DNA of 64,000 bases, taken from contig JAHIQD010000019.1 of the NCBI GenBank assembly GCA_018902795.1, positions 294,855-358,854 on the forward strand, read 5' to 3'. This document shows positions 15,641-23,667 of the stretch, one piece after another. The notes beneath the pieces are model-generated. The model made no database searches and was not told the DNA's origin. It saw only the letters and a program-made list of their open reading frames with translations. Position 1 is the stretch's first letter. Every line of letters starts with the position of its first letter. The position numbers and the translations under genes were made by a program. This stretch comes from Bacteroidota bacterium (GTDB lineage: Bacteria; Bacteroidota; Bacteroidia; Flavobacteriales; Weeksellaceae).

Positions 15641-16441
15641 ATGGAAATTATCGGATACCTTTCTGCGATCGTCATCGGCCTTGTGATGGGACTTATCGGT
15701 GGCGGCGGAAGTATTTTAAGTGTGCCGATTTTCGTGTATGTATTTGGATTTGATGCTGTTACTGCGACTGCGCTTTCGCTTTTCGTAGTGGGTGTTACCA
15801 GTTTGGTAGGCTCTGCGGGATTTATCAGGCATCAACAGATTGATTTTAAAACTGCATTTATTTTTGGAATTCCGTCAATTTTAGGAGTGCTGTTTTCCCG
15901 AAGATTAGTGTTGCCGCATTTGCCGCATTATATCATTCACAAGTGGGGAATTACCCTGACAAAGGATATGTTTTTGCTTCTTCTTTTTGCAATTTTAATG
16001 CTCATTGCTTCATTTAAAATGATCAGAAAAATTGAAAGACCAAGACTCAGTAAATATGACGAAACCAATTATACCCTCCTTATTTCACAAGGTCTTCTGG
16101 TAGGAATCATTACCGGATTAATAGGAGCTGGAGGTGGGTTTTTAATCGTTCCGGCCTTGGTAATGCTTTTGGGTTTACACATGAAAAAGGCTGTTGCAAC
16201 TTCGCTTTTTATCATCTCGATGAATTCTATTTTAGGGTTTTTAAGTACGATGACGATGGTGAAACACGATTGGTTTTTTCTTCTCAGTTTCACTGCGTTA
16301 TCTGTAGTAGGGATTTTTGTCGGAATCGGAATTTCAAAAAGGATGGACGGCAGAAAGCTGAAGCCTCTTTTCGGATGGATTGTCCTCGGAATGGGAATAT
16401 TCATCATCATCAAAGAAATATTTTTAAAACAACAATTTTAA
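15641..16441 (+). CDS. TauE/SafE-family permease
   Basis: A full-length (266-residue) TauE/SafE permease with about eight membrane segments in two repeated halves. The halves show their glycine signatures: GLVMGLIGGGGSILSVP at about residues 14-30 and GIITGLIGAGGGFLIVP at about 151-167. Family members export sulfite, sulfoacetate or other small sulfur-containing anions. The downstream genes are a persulfide dioxygenase-like protein, a rhodanese and a thioredoxin, so an export of sulfite or thiosulfate formed by them is a natural idea. One base separates its stop from the following lipoprotein, so they are co-transcribed. Substrate is inferred only from context. Confidence 0.88.
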   Translation: MEIIGYLSAIVIGLVMGLIGGGGSILSVPIFVYVFGFDAVTATALSLFVVGVTSLVGSAGFIRHQQIDFKTAFIFGIPSILGVLFSRRLVLPHLPHYIIHKWGITLTKDMFLLLLFAILMLIASFKMIRKIERPRLSKYDETNYTLLISQGLLVGIITGLIGAGGGFLIVPALVMLLGLHMKKAVATSLFIISMNSILGFLSTMTMVKHDWFFLLSFTALSVVGIFVGIGISKRMDGRKLKPLFGWIVLGMGIFIIIKEIFLKQQF

Positions 16442-16442
16442 T

Positions 16443-16811
16443 ATGAAAAATTTATATGCAGCAGTTTTTGCTTTGTTTATGTTGAATTCATGCACAAAAG
16501 AAGAACTAAACAATCAAAATTCAGCAGAAATCAATAAAACTGCTTCAACAGAAATCAGCCAGGTTCAGGAACCTTTAAAACTTAAAAACAGCAAGGGTGA
16601 AGAATTAAGCGTTACTTATTTGGCAGAAGGAGATGTTGTGGGCGTAAAAATTCAGAAAACTGGCGAAGACGAGCAGAAACTTTCAGCCAAAACGACCAAC
16701 TTAAGTGGTAACCCTATTTTCAGCAATGAGAATTACATGTGGGAAATGACACACGAAGGAAAAGCCGGAAAGCTATCTGACAAAGAGGGAAATGCATCTG
16801 AATATCAATAA
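16443..16811 (+). CDS. small lipoprotein, unknown
   Basis: A 122-residue lipoprotein: MKNLYAAVFALFMLNSC is a signal with lipobox LNSC (Cys17). The rest is hydrophilic and begins with an Asn/Ser/Glu-rich linker. The second half (LKNSKGEELSVTYLAEGDVVGVKIQ and the following region to the end) has alternating hydrophobic residues and could form a small beta domain like the membrane-bound lysozyme inhibitor (MliC) group; the GKAGKLSD stretch near the end supports that weakly. It follows the TauE/SafE stop by one base. I do not recognise a family with certainty. Confidence 0.65.
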   Translation: MKNLYAAVFALFMLNSCTKEELNNQNSAEINKTASTEISQVQEPLKLKNSKGEELSVTYLAEGDVVGVKIQKTGEDEQKLSAKTTNLSGNPIFSNENYMWEMTHEGKAGKLSDKEGNASEYQ

Positions 16812-16825
16812 ATCCAAATGTGTTA

Positions 16826-16852
16826 TATTGATTAATTCAATCAATAACTTTG
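16826..16852 (+). promoter_or_regulatory. candidate promoter/operator of the MBL-rhodanese gene
   Basis: TAACTTTG (16845-16852) fits the -7 consensus TAnnTTTG. Overlapping its 5' edge is an inverted repeat with perfect arms TATTGATT and AATCAATA and a 5-base spacer (16826-16846). A repressor bound there would block the -33 to -7 region. No clear TTG at the usual distance. Confidence 0.45.
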
Positions 16853-16917
16853 TTTTTGATAGTATTTTGATATAATAAATCACGAAATTTGCAGAAGGAA
16901 ATTTTTAAAATTAAAGA

Positions 16918-18324
16918 ATGAAAATAGAGCAAATATATACAGGATGTTTAGCACAGGGGGCTTATTACATTGTTTCTGAAAATGAAGCAGTGATAATCGA
17001 TCCTTTGCGGGAAACAAAACCTTACATCGAAAGGCTTGAAAAAGATGAGGTAAAACTCAAGTATATTTTTGAAACGCATTTTCATGCTGATTTTGTCTCA
17101 GGACATTTAGATCTCTCGAAAAAAACAGGTGCTCCTATTGTCTATGGACCTACAGCACAACCTGAATTCGAGGCAATTATTGCAGAAGACAACCAAACAT
17201 TTGAAATCGGAAAAATAAAGATTAAAGTTTTGCATACGCCCGGTCACACGATGGAAAGCTCAACTTTTCTACTGATTGACCAAAACGGCAAAGAAACAGC
17301 GATTTTCTCCGGCGACACGCTGTTTTTAGGTGATGTTGGCAGACCCGATTTGGCGCAGAAATCAGCTCATATGACTCAGGAAGAACTTGCGGGATTGCTT
17401 TATGAAAGTCTCCAGAATAAAATTATGCCTCTTGCCGATGATATCACGGTCTATCCCGCGCATGGAGCAGGATCAGCGTGTGGAAAAAACATGCAGAAGG
17501 AAACCGTGGATTCTTTGGGGAATCAGAAAAAAACAAATTATGCACTCAATCAGCCTGATAAAGAATCTTTTGTAAGAGAGGTTTTGGAAGGGCTTTCTGC
17601 GCCTCCCAAATATTTCGGAATGAATGTAGCGTTGAACAAAGGCGGTTACGAAACTTTCGAAAATGTGCTTGAAAAAGGAAAAAGACCCGTTGCGCTGGAA
17701 GATTTCGAAGCAGTGGCAATGGATTCGGGGGCTTTGATTTTAGACACCAGAAATCCGGGAGATTTTCATAAAGGATTTGTTCCGAGATCAATTAATATTG
17801 GTTTAAAAGGTGATTTTGCACCTTGGGTAGGAGCGATGATCGTGGATGTTCATCAACCAATTTTATTGGTTTCGGATTTGGGAACAGAAGAAGAAGTGAT
17901 AACAAGACTTTCCAGAGTTGGTTTTGATAATGTTCTGGGCTATCTGGAAGGTGGTTTTGATTCGTGGAAAAATTCCGGAAGGGAAATTGATGCCATTCAT
18001 AGGATTTCTGCGGAAGAATTCGCTAAAAAATTTAATGATTCTTCAAAAGTTATAGATGTCAGAAAAGAAACGGAATATGATGCAGAGCATGTAAATGAAG
18101 CTTTCCGAAGACCGCTTGCAGATATTAATGAGTGGGCAGTTTCTCTTAATAACGAAGAACATTTTTTTATTCACTGTGCCGGAGGTTACCGAAGTATGGT
18201 TGCTTCAAGTATTCTGAATTCACGGGGAATCAGAAATTTCACGGAAATTGAAGGAGGTTTCAATAAAATTAAAGAAACTGAAGTCCCGAAAAGCAATTTT
18301 GTGTGTCAGAGTAAAACGTTGTAA
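16918..18324 (+). CDS. persulfide dioxygenase-like MBL-fold protein with two rhodanese domains
   Basis: A 468-residue protein. Residues 1-200 are a metallo-beta-lactamase domain of the ETHE1/persulfide dioxygenase type: THFHADFVSGH (H54, H56, D58, H63), HTPGHT with H110, SGDTLF with D133 and AHGAGSACG with H182. Two rhodanese domains follow. The first (about 262-355) has LVSDLGTEE where the catalytic Cys loop should be and so lacks the nucleophile. The second (about 362-455) has HCAGGYRS with Cys420 and should be active. Such proteins oxidise glutathione or low-molecular-weight persulfide to sulfite, and the rhodanese moves the sulfane sulfur. A rhodanese and a thioredoxin gene follow. Its upstream inverted repeat may be an operator. 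Confidence 0.88.
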   Translation: MKIEQIYTGCLAQGAYYIVSENEAVIIDPLRETKPYIERLEKDEVKLKYIFETHFHADFVSGHLDLSKKTGAPIVYGPTAQPEFEAIIAEDNQTFEIGKIKIKVLHTPGHTMESSTFLLIDQNGKETAIFSGDTLFLGDVGRPDLAQKSAHMTQEELAGLLYESLQNKIMPLADDITVYPAHGAGSACGKNMQKETVDSLGNQKKTNYALNQPDKESFVREVLEGLSAPPKYFGMNVALNKGGYETFENVLEKGKRPVALEDFEAVAMDSGALILDTRNPGDFHKGFVPRSINIGLKGDFAPWVGAMIVDVHQPILLVSDLGTEEEVITRLSRVGFDNVLGYLEGGFDSWKNSGREIDAIHRISAEEFAKKFNDSSKVIDVRKETEYDAEHVNEAFRRPLADINEWAVSLNNEEHFFIHCAGGYRSMVASSILNSRGIRNFTEIEGGFNKIKETEVPKSNFVCQSKTL

Positions 18325-18399
18325 AACTATTGATTGGAGTCTGATTCCTTTTAAGGTTTCTCAGATTTCAATTTTAGGAAAATAAAAATAAAAAGAGCA

Positions 18400-18711
18400 A
18401 TGTTTGATCGTATTAAAAAGCTGTTCGGCGGAAGTGCTGTTAATTATAAAGAACTTATAAAAAACGGCGCGCAGATTGTTGATGTAAGAACTCCGGCTGA
18501 ATTCAGCAATGGAAACATCAGGAATTCTAAAAATATTCCTTTGCAGGAACTGGTAGCAGAAATGAAAAAAATGGATTTGAAAAAACCAATTATTACCTGT
18601 TGTGCAAGCGGTATGAGAAGTGCTTCCGCGAAAGTTCTGCTTGAACAAAACGGTTTCGAAGCTTATAACGGAGGCGGTTGGCTGACCCTTCAGAAAAAAC
18701 TGAATAAATAA
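18400..18711 (+). CDS. single-domain rhodanese
   Basis: A 103-residue rhodanese with DVRTPAEFSNGNI (28-40) and the active loop CASGMRS beginning at Cys68, preceded by another cysteine (Cys67). No signal peptide is present (it begins MFDRIKKLFGG), so it works in the cytoplasm. The family transfers sulfane sulfur between persulfide carriers. It lies 75 bases after the MBL-rhodanese gene and before a thioredoxin, which suggests one pathway: oxidation, relay and reduction of persulfides. The partner is not fixed by sequence alone. Confidence 0.87.
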   Translation: MFDRIKKLFGGSAVNYKELIKNGAQIVDVRTPAEFSNGNIRNSKNIPLQELVAEMKKMDLKKPIITCCASGMRSASAKVLLEQNGFEAYNGGGWLTLQKKLNK

Positions 18712-18802
18712 AACGGTCTTAATACTAAATTTTTAATTAAAGGAATCAGGAAGTCTTAACGGTTTCTTTTGAATTAATTTTTAACCTACATTATTTAAAG
18801 AT

Positions 18803-19108
18803 ATGTCACAGAAATTTCAAGAACTAATCAATTCTGAACGCCCTGTATTAATCGATTTCTTTGCAACCTGGTGCGGACCGTGCAAAGTGCAGTCATCGGT
18901 TTTGACGACGGTGAAAGAAAATATTGGCGACCTCGCACGAATTGTAAAAATAGATGTCGATCAGTTTCCCGCAATCGCTGCGCAATACGGCGTGCGTGGT
19001 GTTCCTACTTTGGCGGTTTTCAAAAACGGCGAAATATTATGGAAGGAAAGCGGTGTTCATGATGTGAATACTTTGACGGCTCTTTTGAATGATTTTGCAA
19101 ATAATTAA
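18803..19108 (+). CDS. thioredoxin
   Basis: A 101-residue thioredoxin without signal peptide. The active site is WCGPC at residues 23-27 and the cis-proline loop is GVRGVPTLAVF, so both key elements are intact. It is a cytoplasmic disulfide reductase. Being the third gene after the MBL-rhodanese and rhodanese genes, it probably also releases sulfur from protein persulfides; that role is inferred from context. Its stop overlaps the stop of the convergent amidase gene by three bases (TTAATC region), so the 3' ends interlock. Confidence 0.92.
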   Translation: MSQKFQELINSERPVLIDFFATWCGPCKVQSSVLTTVKENIGDLARIVKIDVDQFPAIAAQYGVRGVPTLAVFKNGEILWKESGVHDVNTLTALLNDFANN

Positions 19109-19869
19109 TCCTGCAGAATTTCAAAGGAATCCCTGTCGTTTAAAAACTGGAATTTTTCTCTGAATTTTTTTAGTTTTTCCGCTTCAAATTCCACCGTAAC
19201 TATATTGTTTTCTGATGTTGACACCATACTTCCGTCTGCAAAAAAACAGTATGAACTTTCCGGATAATGCAGATTGTTTCCGTCGGTTCCAATACGGTTT
19301 AAGCCAAAAACATAACACTGATTTTCTAAGGATCTGGCTTTGAGTAGAGTTTTCCAGGCATCAATTCTCACTTCCGGCCAGTTGGCCACATATAAAATGG
19401 CGTCATAATCGTTATTGTTTCTGGCAAATACGGGGAAACGCAAATCATAACACACCTGAAGTAAAATTCTCCATCCTTTGTATTCAACAATTACTCTGTC
19501 ATTTCCTGGAGAATAGGTTTTGTCCTCGCCGGAAAATGAAAACAAATGTCTTTTGTCGTACTGAAAATGCTTTCCGTCCGGCTGTACAAAATAAAACCGG
19601 TTGTAGAATTTGTCATTTTCGAACACGGAGGCGCTTCCACAGATTGCCGTCTTTCTTGTGTCTGCAAAATTTTTCATCCAGTTGAGGGTTTCCTCATTGC
19701 GGTCAGCCACTTCTGCTGCCTTCATGTAAAATCCGGTAGAAAACATTTCCGGAAGTATAAATAAATCGGTCGAAATATTTTCTAATAAACTGCTGATTTT
19801 CTTGAAATTACGCTCTTTATCTTTCCAGGCAATATCAAAATTTAAACCTGAAATCTTTAAATTCTCCAT
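19105..19869 (-). CDS. nitrilase-superfamily omega-amidase (YafV/Nit2-like)
   Basis: A 254-residue C-N hydrolase. The Glu-Lys-Cys triad is visible: E41 in LPEMFSTGFY, K in FQYDKRHLF and the nucleophile Cys in LLQVCYDLRFPVF. The phrase LPEMFSTGF-x(10) and WPEVRIDAWKTLLKARSLENQ are typical of the YafV/Nit2 group, which hydrolyses alpha-ketoglutaramate and alpha-keto-gamma-methylthiobutyramide and so clears side products of transamination. The ATG is clear and no signal peptide is seen. It is convergent with, and slightly overlaps, the thioredoxin gene. Confidence 0.9.
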   Translation of the reverse strand: MENLKISGLNFDIAWKDKERNFKKISSLLENISTDLFILPEMFSTGFYMKAAEVADRNEETLNWMKNFADTRKTAICGSASVFENDKFYNRFYFVQPDGKHFQYDKRHLFSFSGEDKTYSPGNDRVIVEYKGWRILLQVCYDLRFPVFARNNNDYDAILYVANWPEVRIDAWKTLLKARSLENQCYVFGLNRIGTDGNNLHYPESSYCFFADGSMVSTSENNIVTVEFEAEKLKKFREKFQFLNDRDSFEILQD

Positions 19870-19943
19870 TATAAATTATTGTAAAATGTGATTAAATATA
19901 CAAAAAAAACAACTTCTTATTTAAGAGCTGGGCTATTTGGTCT

Positions 19944-19951
19944 TATATTTG
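19944..19951 (+). promoter_or_regulatory. -7 promoter element
   Basis: TATATTTG fits TAnnTTTG and lies 41 bases before the ATG of the small outer-membrane-type protein. A TTG at the right spacing is not present. Confidence 0.45.
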
Positions 19952-19992
19952 ATAGCTCACCTTTATACATTAAAACTATAAATTAAAAGATT

Positions 19993-20436
19993 ATGAAAAA
20001 GTTATTATTAGTATGCTCAATGTTCTTTTTAGGACAAATGGCATTTGCACAGGCTTGGAACGGGAAAGGAGATCAAAAACTTCAGGTTGGTTTTAACGGA
20101 TGGGGCTATGGAACAGGGATTACTGCGACGTACGATTATGGTTTAGGAAGTATTGTATCATTAGGAGCGGGAGCTAATTTCTTCTTTGCTCACAATAACA
20201 ATAAATATGAGAATGACGATTTTGGTGTATTCGGACGTGTGAATTTTCATTTACAGGAGCCATTAAGTCTTCCTGAAAAGTGGGATATTTATCCTGGTGT
20301 AGATCTAGGTCTTTTGGGTAAAAGCGGCACTTACTTCGGAGCTCACTTAGGAGTAAGATATTTCTTCAATAATAATGTAGGTATCTACGGAGAGTTTGGT
20401 AATAATGGTAGCTTAGGGGTATCGTTCAATTTCTAA
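19993..20436 (+). CDS. small secreted beta-barrel-like protein
   Basis: A 147-residue protein with a clear signal peptide (MKKLLLVCSMFFLGQMAFAQ). The mature part alternates hydrophobic and polar residues with many Gly and aromatic residues (FNGWGYGTGITATYDYG, GAHLGVRYFFNNNVGIYGEFG) and ends GVSFNF with a terminal aromatic, as outer-membrane beta-barrels do. It is short, so an eight-stranded barrel is the most that fits. From memory, flavobacterial relatives carry the label DUF6646; I cannot confirm this here. A promoter box precedes it and a strong terminator follows at 20459-20487, so it is a single-gene transcript. Confidence 0.75.
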   Translation: MKKLLLVCSMFFLGQMAFAQAWNGKGDQKLQVGFNGWGYGTGITATYDYGLGSIVSLGAGANFFFAHNNNKYENDDFGVFGRVNFHLQEPLSLPEKWDIYPGVDLGLLGKSGTYFGAHLGVRYFFNNNVGIYGEFGNNGSLGVSFNF

Positions 20437-20458
20437 AAAATTCATTTTCAACAGATAT

Positions 20459-20487
20459 AAGGTTCTCAGTTTTTGAGAACCTTTTTT
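20459..20487 (+). terminator. Rho-independent terminator
   Basis: Perfect 10-bp stem AAGGTTCTCA/TGAGAACCTT with loop GTTTT and a T run. It ends the small barrel gene transcript, just before the rseP promoter. Confidence 0.9.
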
Positions 20488-20489
20488 GT

Positions 20490-20519
20490 TTGGCATACTT
20501 TTGATAATTCGTATCTTCG
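20490..20519 (+). promoter_or_regulatory. rseP promoter
   Basis: TTG (20490-20492), a 19-base spacer, then TATCTTCG (20512-20519), one mismatch from TTG-N17-19-TAnnTTTG. The predicted start leaves a leader of about 25 bases. Confidence 0.6.
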
Positions 20520-20547
20520 CAATTCTTTAAAATTTTAATAAATATAA

Positions 20548-21885
20548 ATGACACTAATACAATTATTTCAATTCATACTCAGTATTTCAATTCTGGTAAT
20601 TCTTCATGAATTAGGACATTTCATCCCCGCAAAATATTTCAAAACAAAAGTTGAAAAATTCTATCTGTTCTTCGATCCGTGGTTTTCTATAGCTAAGAAA
20701 AAAATTGGCGGAACCGAATACGGAATCGGATGGCTGCCATTCGGAGGTTACGTGAAAATTGCCGGAATGGTGGATGAAAGTATGGATACGGAGCAACTGA
20801 AAAAACCTGCTGAACCTTGGGAATTCCGAAGCAAACCGGCGTGGCAGCGTTTAATTATTATGTTAGGTGGTGTTACCGTGAATTTCTTTTTAGCTTGGTT
20901 TATTTATTCATCTCTAAGTTATTTCAAAGGCGAAACTTTCCATGATAATGCGAAATTCGAAAATGGGATTTCTGTTTCTGAAGCGGGTAAGAAAATGGGT
21001 TTGCAAACTGGCGATAAAATTCTGAAAATTGACGGAAAACCAGCCGAAAGGATGGAAACATCAACCATCAATATGCTTTTTGCCCATAATGCAACAGTGT
21101 TAAGAGGTGGTAAGGAAGTTACTTTCCCGATCAACGAACATGGTGTTGCAGCTGTTTTGTCTGAAAACGAAGCTAAAGCTTACTTCACGCCACGTTATCC
21201 TGTAGTAATCGACAGTCTTTTTGCCAACGGAACAGCAAAAGCTGCCGGATTATTGAAAGGGGATAAAATTGTTGGGATCAACGGCAAACCGATCGCGTTT
21301 TTTGATGAATTGGGAGTAGAACTTTCCAAATATAAAAATCAGAATGTAGTGATCGCTGTTGAAAGAAATAACGCTCCACAAGAAATCACAACTAAAGTAG
21401 ATGCTCAGGGAAAACTCGGTTTTTCTACAGATTTGAAAGTTGCTCAAGCAGAGTTTGATAAATCTAAAGTAACAAAAGAATATAGTTTCTTAGGAGCAAT
21501 TCCAAGAGGTTTGGAAAGAACCGTTGATGTTTTAACCATGCAGATTAAACAGTTTAAAATTGTTTTCAACAGTACTACTCAAGGTTATAAAAAAGTTTCG
21601 GGGCCTATTGGAATCATCAAACAAATGCCGGAAACCATCAACTGGGAGTTTTTCTGGAGTTTTACTGCGATGTTTTCAGTATGGTTGGCTTTCCTTAATT
21701 TGATCCCAATTCCGGGCTTGGATGGCGGTCATGTAGTCTTTACACTATGGGAAATGATCACCGGTAAACCGGTTCCGCAGAAAGTTTTAGAAAATGCACA
21801 AATGATTGGTGTTATTTTCTTACTCGGATTAATGGTGTTAATCTTTGGAAACGACATAGTTAAGTGGATTACGGGCAGATTTTAA
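20548..21885 (+). CDS. rseP: RseP, site-2 intramembrane metalloprotease
   Basis: A 445-residue S2P-family zinc protease. The zinc site HELGH is at residues 20-24 in the first membrane helix, and the third ligand lies in NLIPIPGLDGGH near the C-terminus. Two periplasmic PDZ-like stretches are visible: GLQTGDKILKIDGKPAE and GLLKGDKIVGINGKPIAF. The family cleaves membrane-anchored anti-sigma factors and leftover signal peptides. Four hydrophobic segments are present in the usual places. A promoter and terminator isolate it from the gene before it. No anti-sigma factor is nearby to name as substrate. Confidence 0.95.
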   Translation: MTLIQLFQFILSISILVILHELGHFIPAKYFKTKVEKFYLFFDPWFSIAKKKIGGTEYGIGWLPFGGYVKIAGMVDESMDTEQLKKPAEPWEFRSKPAWQRLIIMLGGVTVNFFLAWFIYSSLSYFKGETFHDNAKFENGISVSEAGKKMGLQTGDKILKIDGKPAERMETSTINMLFAHNATVLRGGKEVTFPINEHGVAAVLSENEAKAYFTPRYPVVIDSLFANGTAKAAGLLKGDKIVGINGKPIAFFDELGVELSKYKNQNVVIAVERNNAPQEITTKVDAQGKLGFSTDLKVAQAEFDKSKVTKEYSFLGAIPRGLERTVDVLTMQIKQFKIVFNSTTQGYKKVSGPIGIIKQMPETINWEFFWSFTAMFSVWLAFLNLIPIPGLDGGHVVFTLWEMITGKPVPQKVLENAQMIGVIFLLGLMVLIFGNDIVKWITGRF

Positions 21886-21917
21886 GAAAAAATCACTAAA
21901 AATTTCGCTAAAATATT

Positions 21918-21947
21918 TTGGAGGAATTAAAAAAGTTTTTATATTTG
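21918..21947 (+). promoter_or_regulatory. tRNA-Asn promoter
   Basis: TTG (21918-21920), a 19-base spacer and TATATTTG (21940-21947): an exact match to TTG-N19-TAnnTTTG, about 26 bases before the tRNA 5' end. Confidence 0.75.
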
Positions 21948-21973
21948 CACACGCTTAACGCAAAGAGAAACAC

Positions 21974-22047
21974 TCCTCTTTAGCTCAGTTGGTTAGAGCA
22001 TCTGACTGTTAATCAGAGGGTCCTTGGTTCGAGCCCAAGAAGAGGAG
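21974..22047 (+). tRNA. tRNA-Asn (anticodon GTT)
   Basis: 74 bases form a full cloverleaf. Acceptor arms TCCTCTT and AAGAGGA pair perfectly. The D arm is GCTC/GAGC with loop AGTTGGTTA. The anticodon stem TCTGA/TCAGA encloses CTGTTAA, with anticodon GTT at 22008-22010. The T loop is TTCGAGC with its flanking stem. The discriminator is G, and CCA is not encoded. A matching promoter precedes it and a terminator follows within four bases. Confidence 0.97.
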
Positions 22048-22050
22048 CAA

Positions 22051-22081
22051 AAGACTTACAGAAATGTAAGTCTTTTTTTTT
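22051..22081 (+). terminator. Rho-independent terminator of tRNA-Asn
   Basis: 9-bp perfect stem AAGACTTAC/GTAAGTCTT around AGAAAT, followed by a run of T. Confidence 0.9.
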
Positions 22082-22190
22082 GTTCCATATTTACCGGCAC
22101 AGTAAGTTTTTGGGGATTTAAGTAATTTCTTTCTTATTTCTTCATCACTCTTCCTTTTAAAACTTTAGGTAACAGAATTCATTCCAAATA

Positions 22191-22221
22191 AAAACCCCAC
22201 CAAAAGATTTGATGGGGTTTT
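22191..22221 (-). terminator. Rho-independent terminator of pepT
   Basis: AAAACCCCA/TGGGGTTTT, 9 bp, on the minus strand just after the pepT stop codon, with T tracts on both sides so that it could work in either direction. Confidence 0.85.
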
Positions 22222-22238
22222 GATCAAATGGTATCGGT

Positions 22239-23498
22239 CTAAATCTTTTTCACTGCTTTCGCAATATTGATAATCACTTTTACCGCTTTCTCCATCGATT
22301 CTAATGCAACATATTCGTAAGGGCCGTGGAAGTTGATTCCGCCGGCGAAAATGTTCGGACAGGGCAATCCCATGTATGAAAGCTGTGCGCCGTCTGTGCC
22401 GCCCCTAATAGCCTTAATTTTAGGCTCGATGTTGGCGTCTTTCATTGCTTGTTCTGCAATGTCTATGATGTGCATCTTTCCTTCGAATTGCTGCTTCATG
22501 TTTCGGTACTGCTCTTTGATTTCAATTTCCGCTGTTCCCTCGCCAAATATCTGATTGAATTCTTCCACTTTACCGGTAATGAATTTTTTTCGGGCTTCAA
22601 ATTTAGCTTCATCATGATCGCGAATGATATACTGAATCTTTGCTTCAGAAACATCAGATTTAAGATCTGTTAAATGATAAAACCCTTCAAAACCTTTCGT
22701 TGTGGAAGGCGTTTCGTTTTCAGGAAGCATCTTGATGAATTCTGCGGCCAAAAGAGACGCATTAATCATTTTTCCGAAAGCATAACCAGGATGTACACTT
22801 AAACCATGAATTTTAACCACTGCACCTGCTGCGTTGAAATTTTCGTACTCCAGTTCGCCCACTTCGCCGCCGTCCATTGTGTAGGCCCATTCGGCCCCGA
22901 ATTTTTTCACATCAAATTTATGTGCCCCTCTTCCTATTTCTTCATCAGGAGTAAACCCAATTGCGATTTTACCGTGTTTTATTTCCGGGTGTGCCAGCAG
23001 ATATTCGGCAGCAGTAACTATTTCCGCAAGTCCGGCTTTGTCGTCTGCGCCAAGAAGTGTTGTTCCGTCTGTTGTAATTAAAGTTTTTCCCACATAATCT
23101 TTCAGGCTTTCGAATTTTGAAGGCGAAAGCGTAAAACCGGTTTCTTTATTGAGAAGCAAATCCTTCCCGTCATAATCGTCCCAGATCTGAGGTTTTACAT
23201 TTTCTCCGTTAAAATCGGGAGAAGTGTCGTAATGCGAGATAAAGCCTATAACTGGCTCATCATCATTTTCCAGATTTGAAGGAACATAAGCATAGATATA
23301 TCCGTTCTCGTCCAGGGAAACATCACTTAAACCAAGTGTTTTCAATTCTTCGAAGATATATTTTGCGATATCCCACTGCCTTTCTGTGGAAGGTGTGGTT
23401 TCGCTTTCAGGATCACTGGTTGAATAGATTTTTGCGTAATTGATAAAGCGGTTCTGAAGTTTCAGTTTCCACTCCAGATTGAATTCTATGGTAGTCAT
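22239..23498 (-). CDS. pepT: PepT, peptidase T (tripeptidase)
   Basis: A 419-residue M20-family dizinc aminotripeptidase. Visible metal and active-site segments are SHYDTSPDF, GADDKAGLAEIV, TPDEEIGRG, MDGGEVGE and RGGTDGAQLSYMGLP, in the order found in PepT. It releases the N-terminal residue from tripeptides in the cytoplasm. I start it at the ATG before TTIEFNLEWKL. An in-frame TTG 24 bases upstream lies within the promoter -7 box and cannot be the start. The gene is followed by a terminator, so it is a single-gene unit. Confidence 0.94.
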   Translation of the reverse strand: MTTIEFNLEWKLKLQNRFINYAKIYSTSDPESETTPSTERQWDIAKYIFEELKTLGLSDVSLDENGYIYAYVPSNLENDDEPVIGFISHYDTSPDFNGENVKPQIWDDYDGKDLLLNKETGFTLSPSKFESLKDYVGKTLITTDGTTLLGADDKAGLAEIVTAAEYLLAHPEIKHGKIAIGFTPDEEIGRGAHKFDVKKFGAEWAYTMDGGEVGELEYENFNAAGAVVKIHGLSVHPGYAFGKMINASLLAAEFIKMLPENETPSTTKGFEGFYHLTDLKSDVSEAKIQYIIRDHDEAKFEARKKFITGKVEEFNQIFGEGTAEIEIKEQYRNMKQQFEGKMHIIDIAEQAMKDANIEPKIKAIRGGTDGAQLSYMGLPCPNIFAGGINFHGPYEYVALESMEKAVKVIINIAKAVKKI

Positions 23499-23519
23499 TT
23501 CTGATAAGTTTGATTTAAA

Positions 23520-23527
23520 CAAAGATA
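23520..23527 (-). promoter_or_regulatory. pepT -7 promoter element
   Basis: TATCTTTG on the minus strand matches TAnnTTTG, 21 bases before the pepT ATG; it fixes that ATG as the start rather than the upstream TTG. No good -33 TTG. Confidence 0.6.
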
Positions 23528-23640
23528 AGGATTTTGTCGCAGGCAGAATGTTGACGTAAAGGTGTTTTTATAATTTTCGGGTATCCGGAATTCACTGATT
23601 CTTTATTTAATCGCGCAGATTCAGCATTCAAAAAAATTAT

Positions 23641-23648
23641 TATCTTTG
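23641..23648 (+). promoter_or_regulatory. -7 promoter element of the HMG-CoA lyase gene
   Basis: TATCTTTG, exact to TAnnTTTG, 19 bases before the ATG. An out-of-frame ATG at 23660 stops after five codons and is ignored. Confidence 0.55.
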
Positions 23649-23667
23649 AAAAAACCTAAATGAACCA

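Noticed and set aside
16826..16846. FNR/CRP-type site (TTGAT-N4-ATCAA)
   Set aside because: The half-sites are present but separated by seven rather than four bases.
23499..23522. Upstream TTG start for pepT that would add eight residues
   Set aside because: The TTG lies in the TATCTTTG promoter box; the ATG at 23498 is downstream of it and begins the conserved part.
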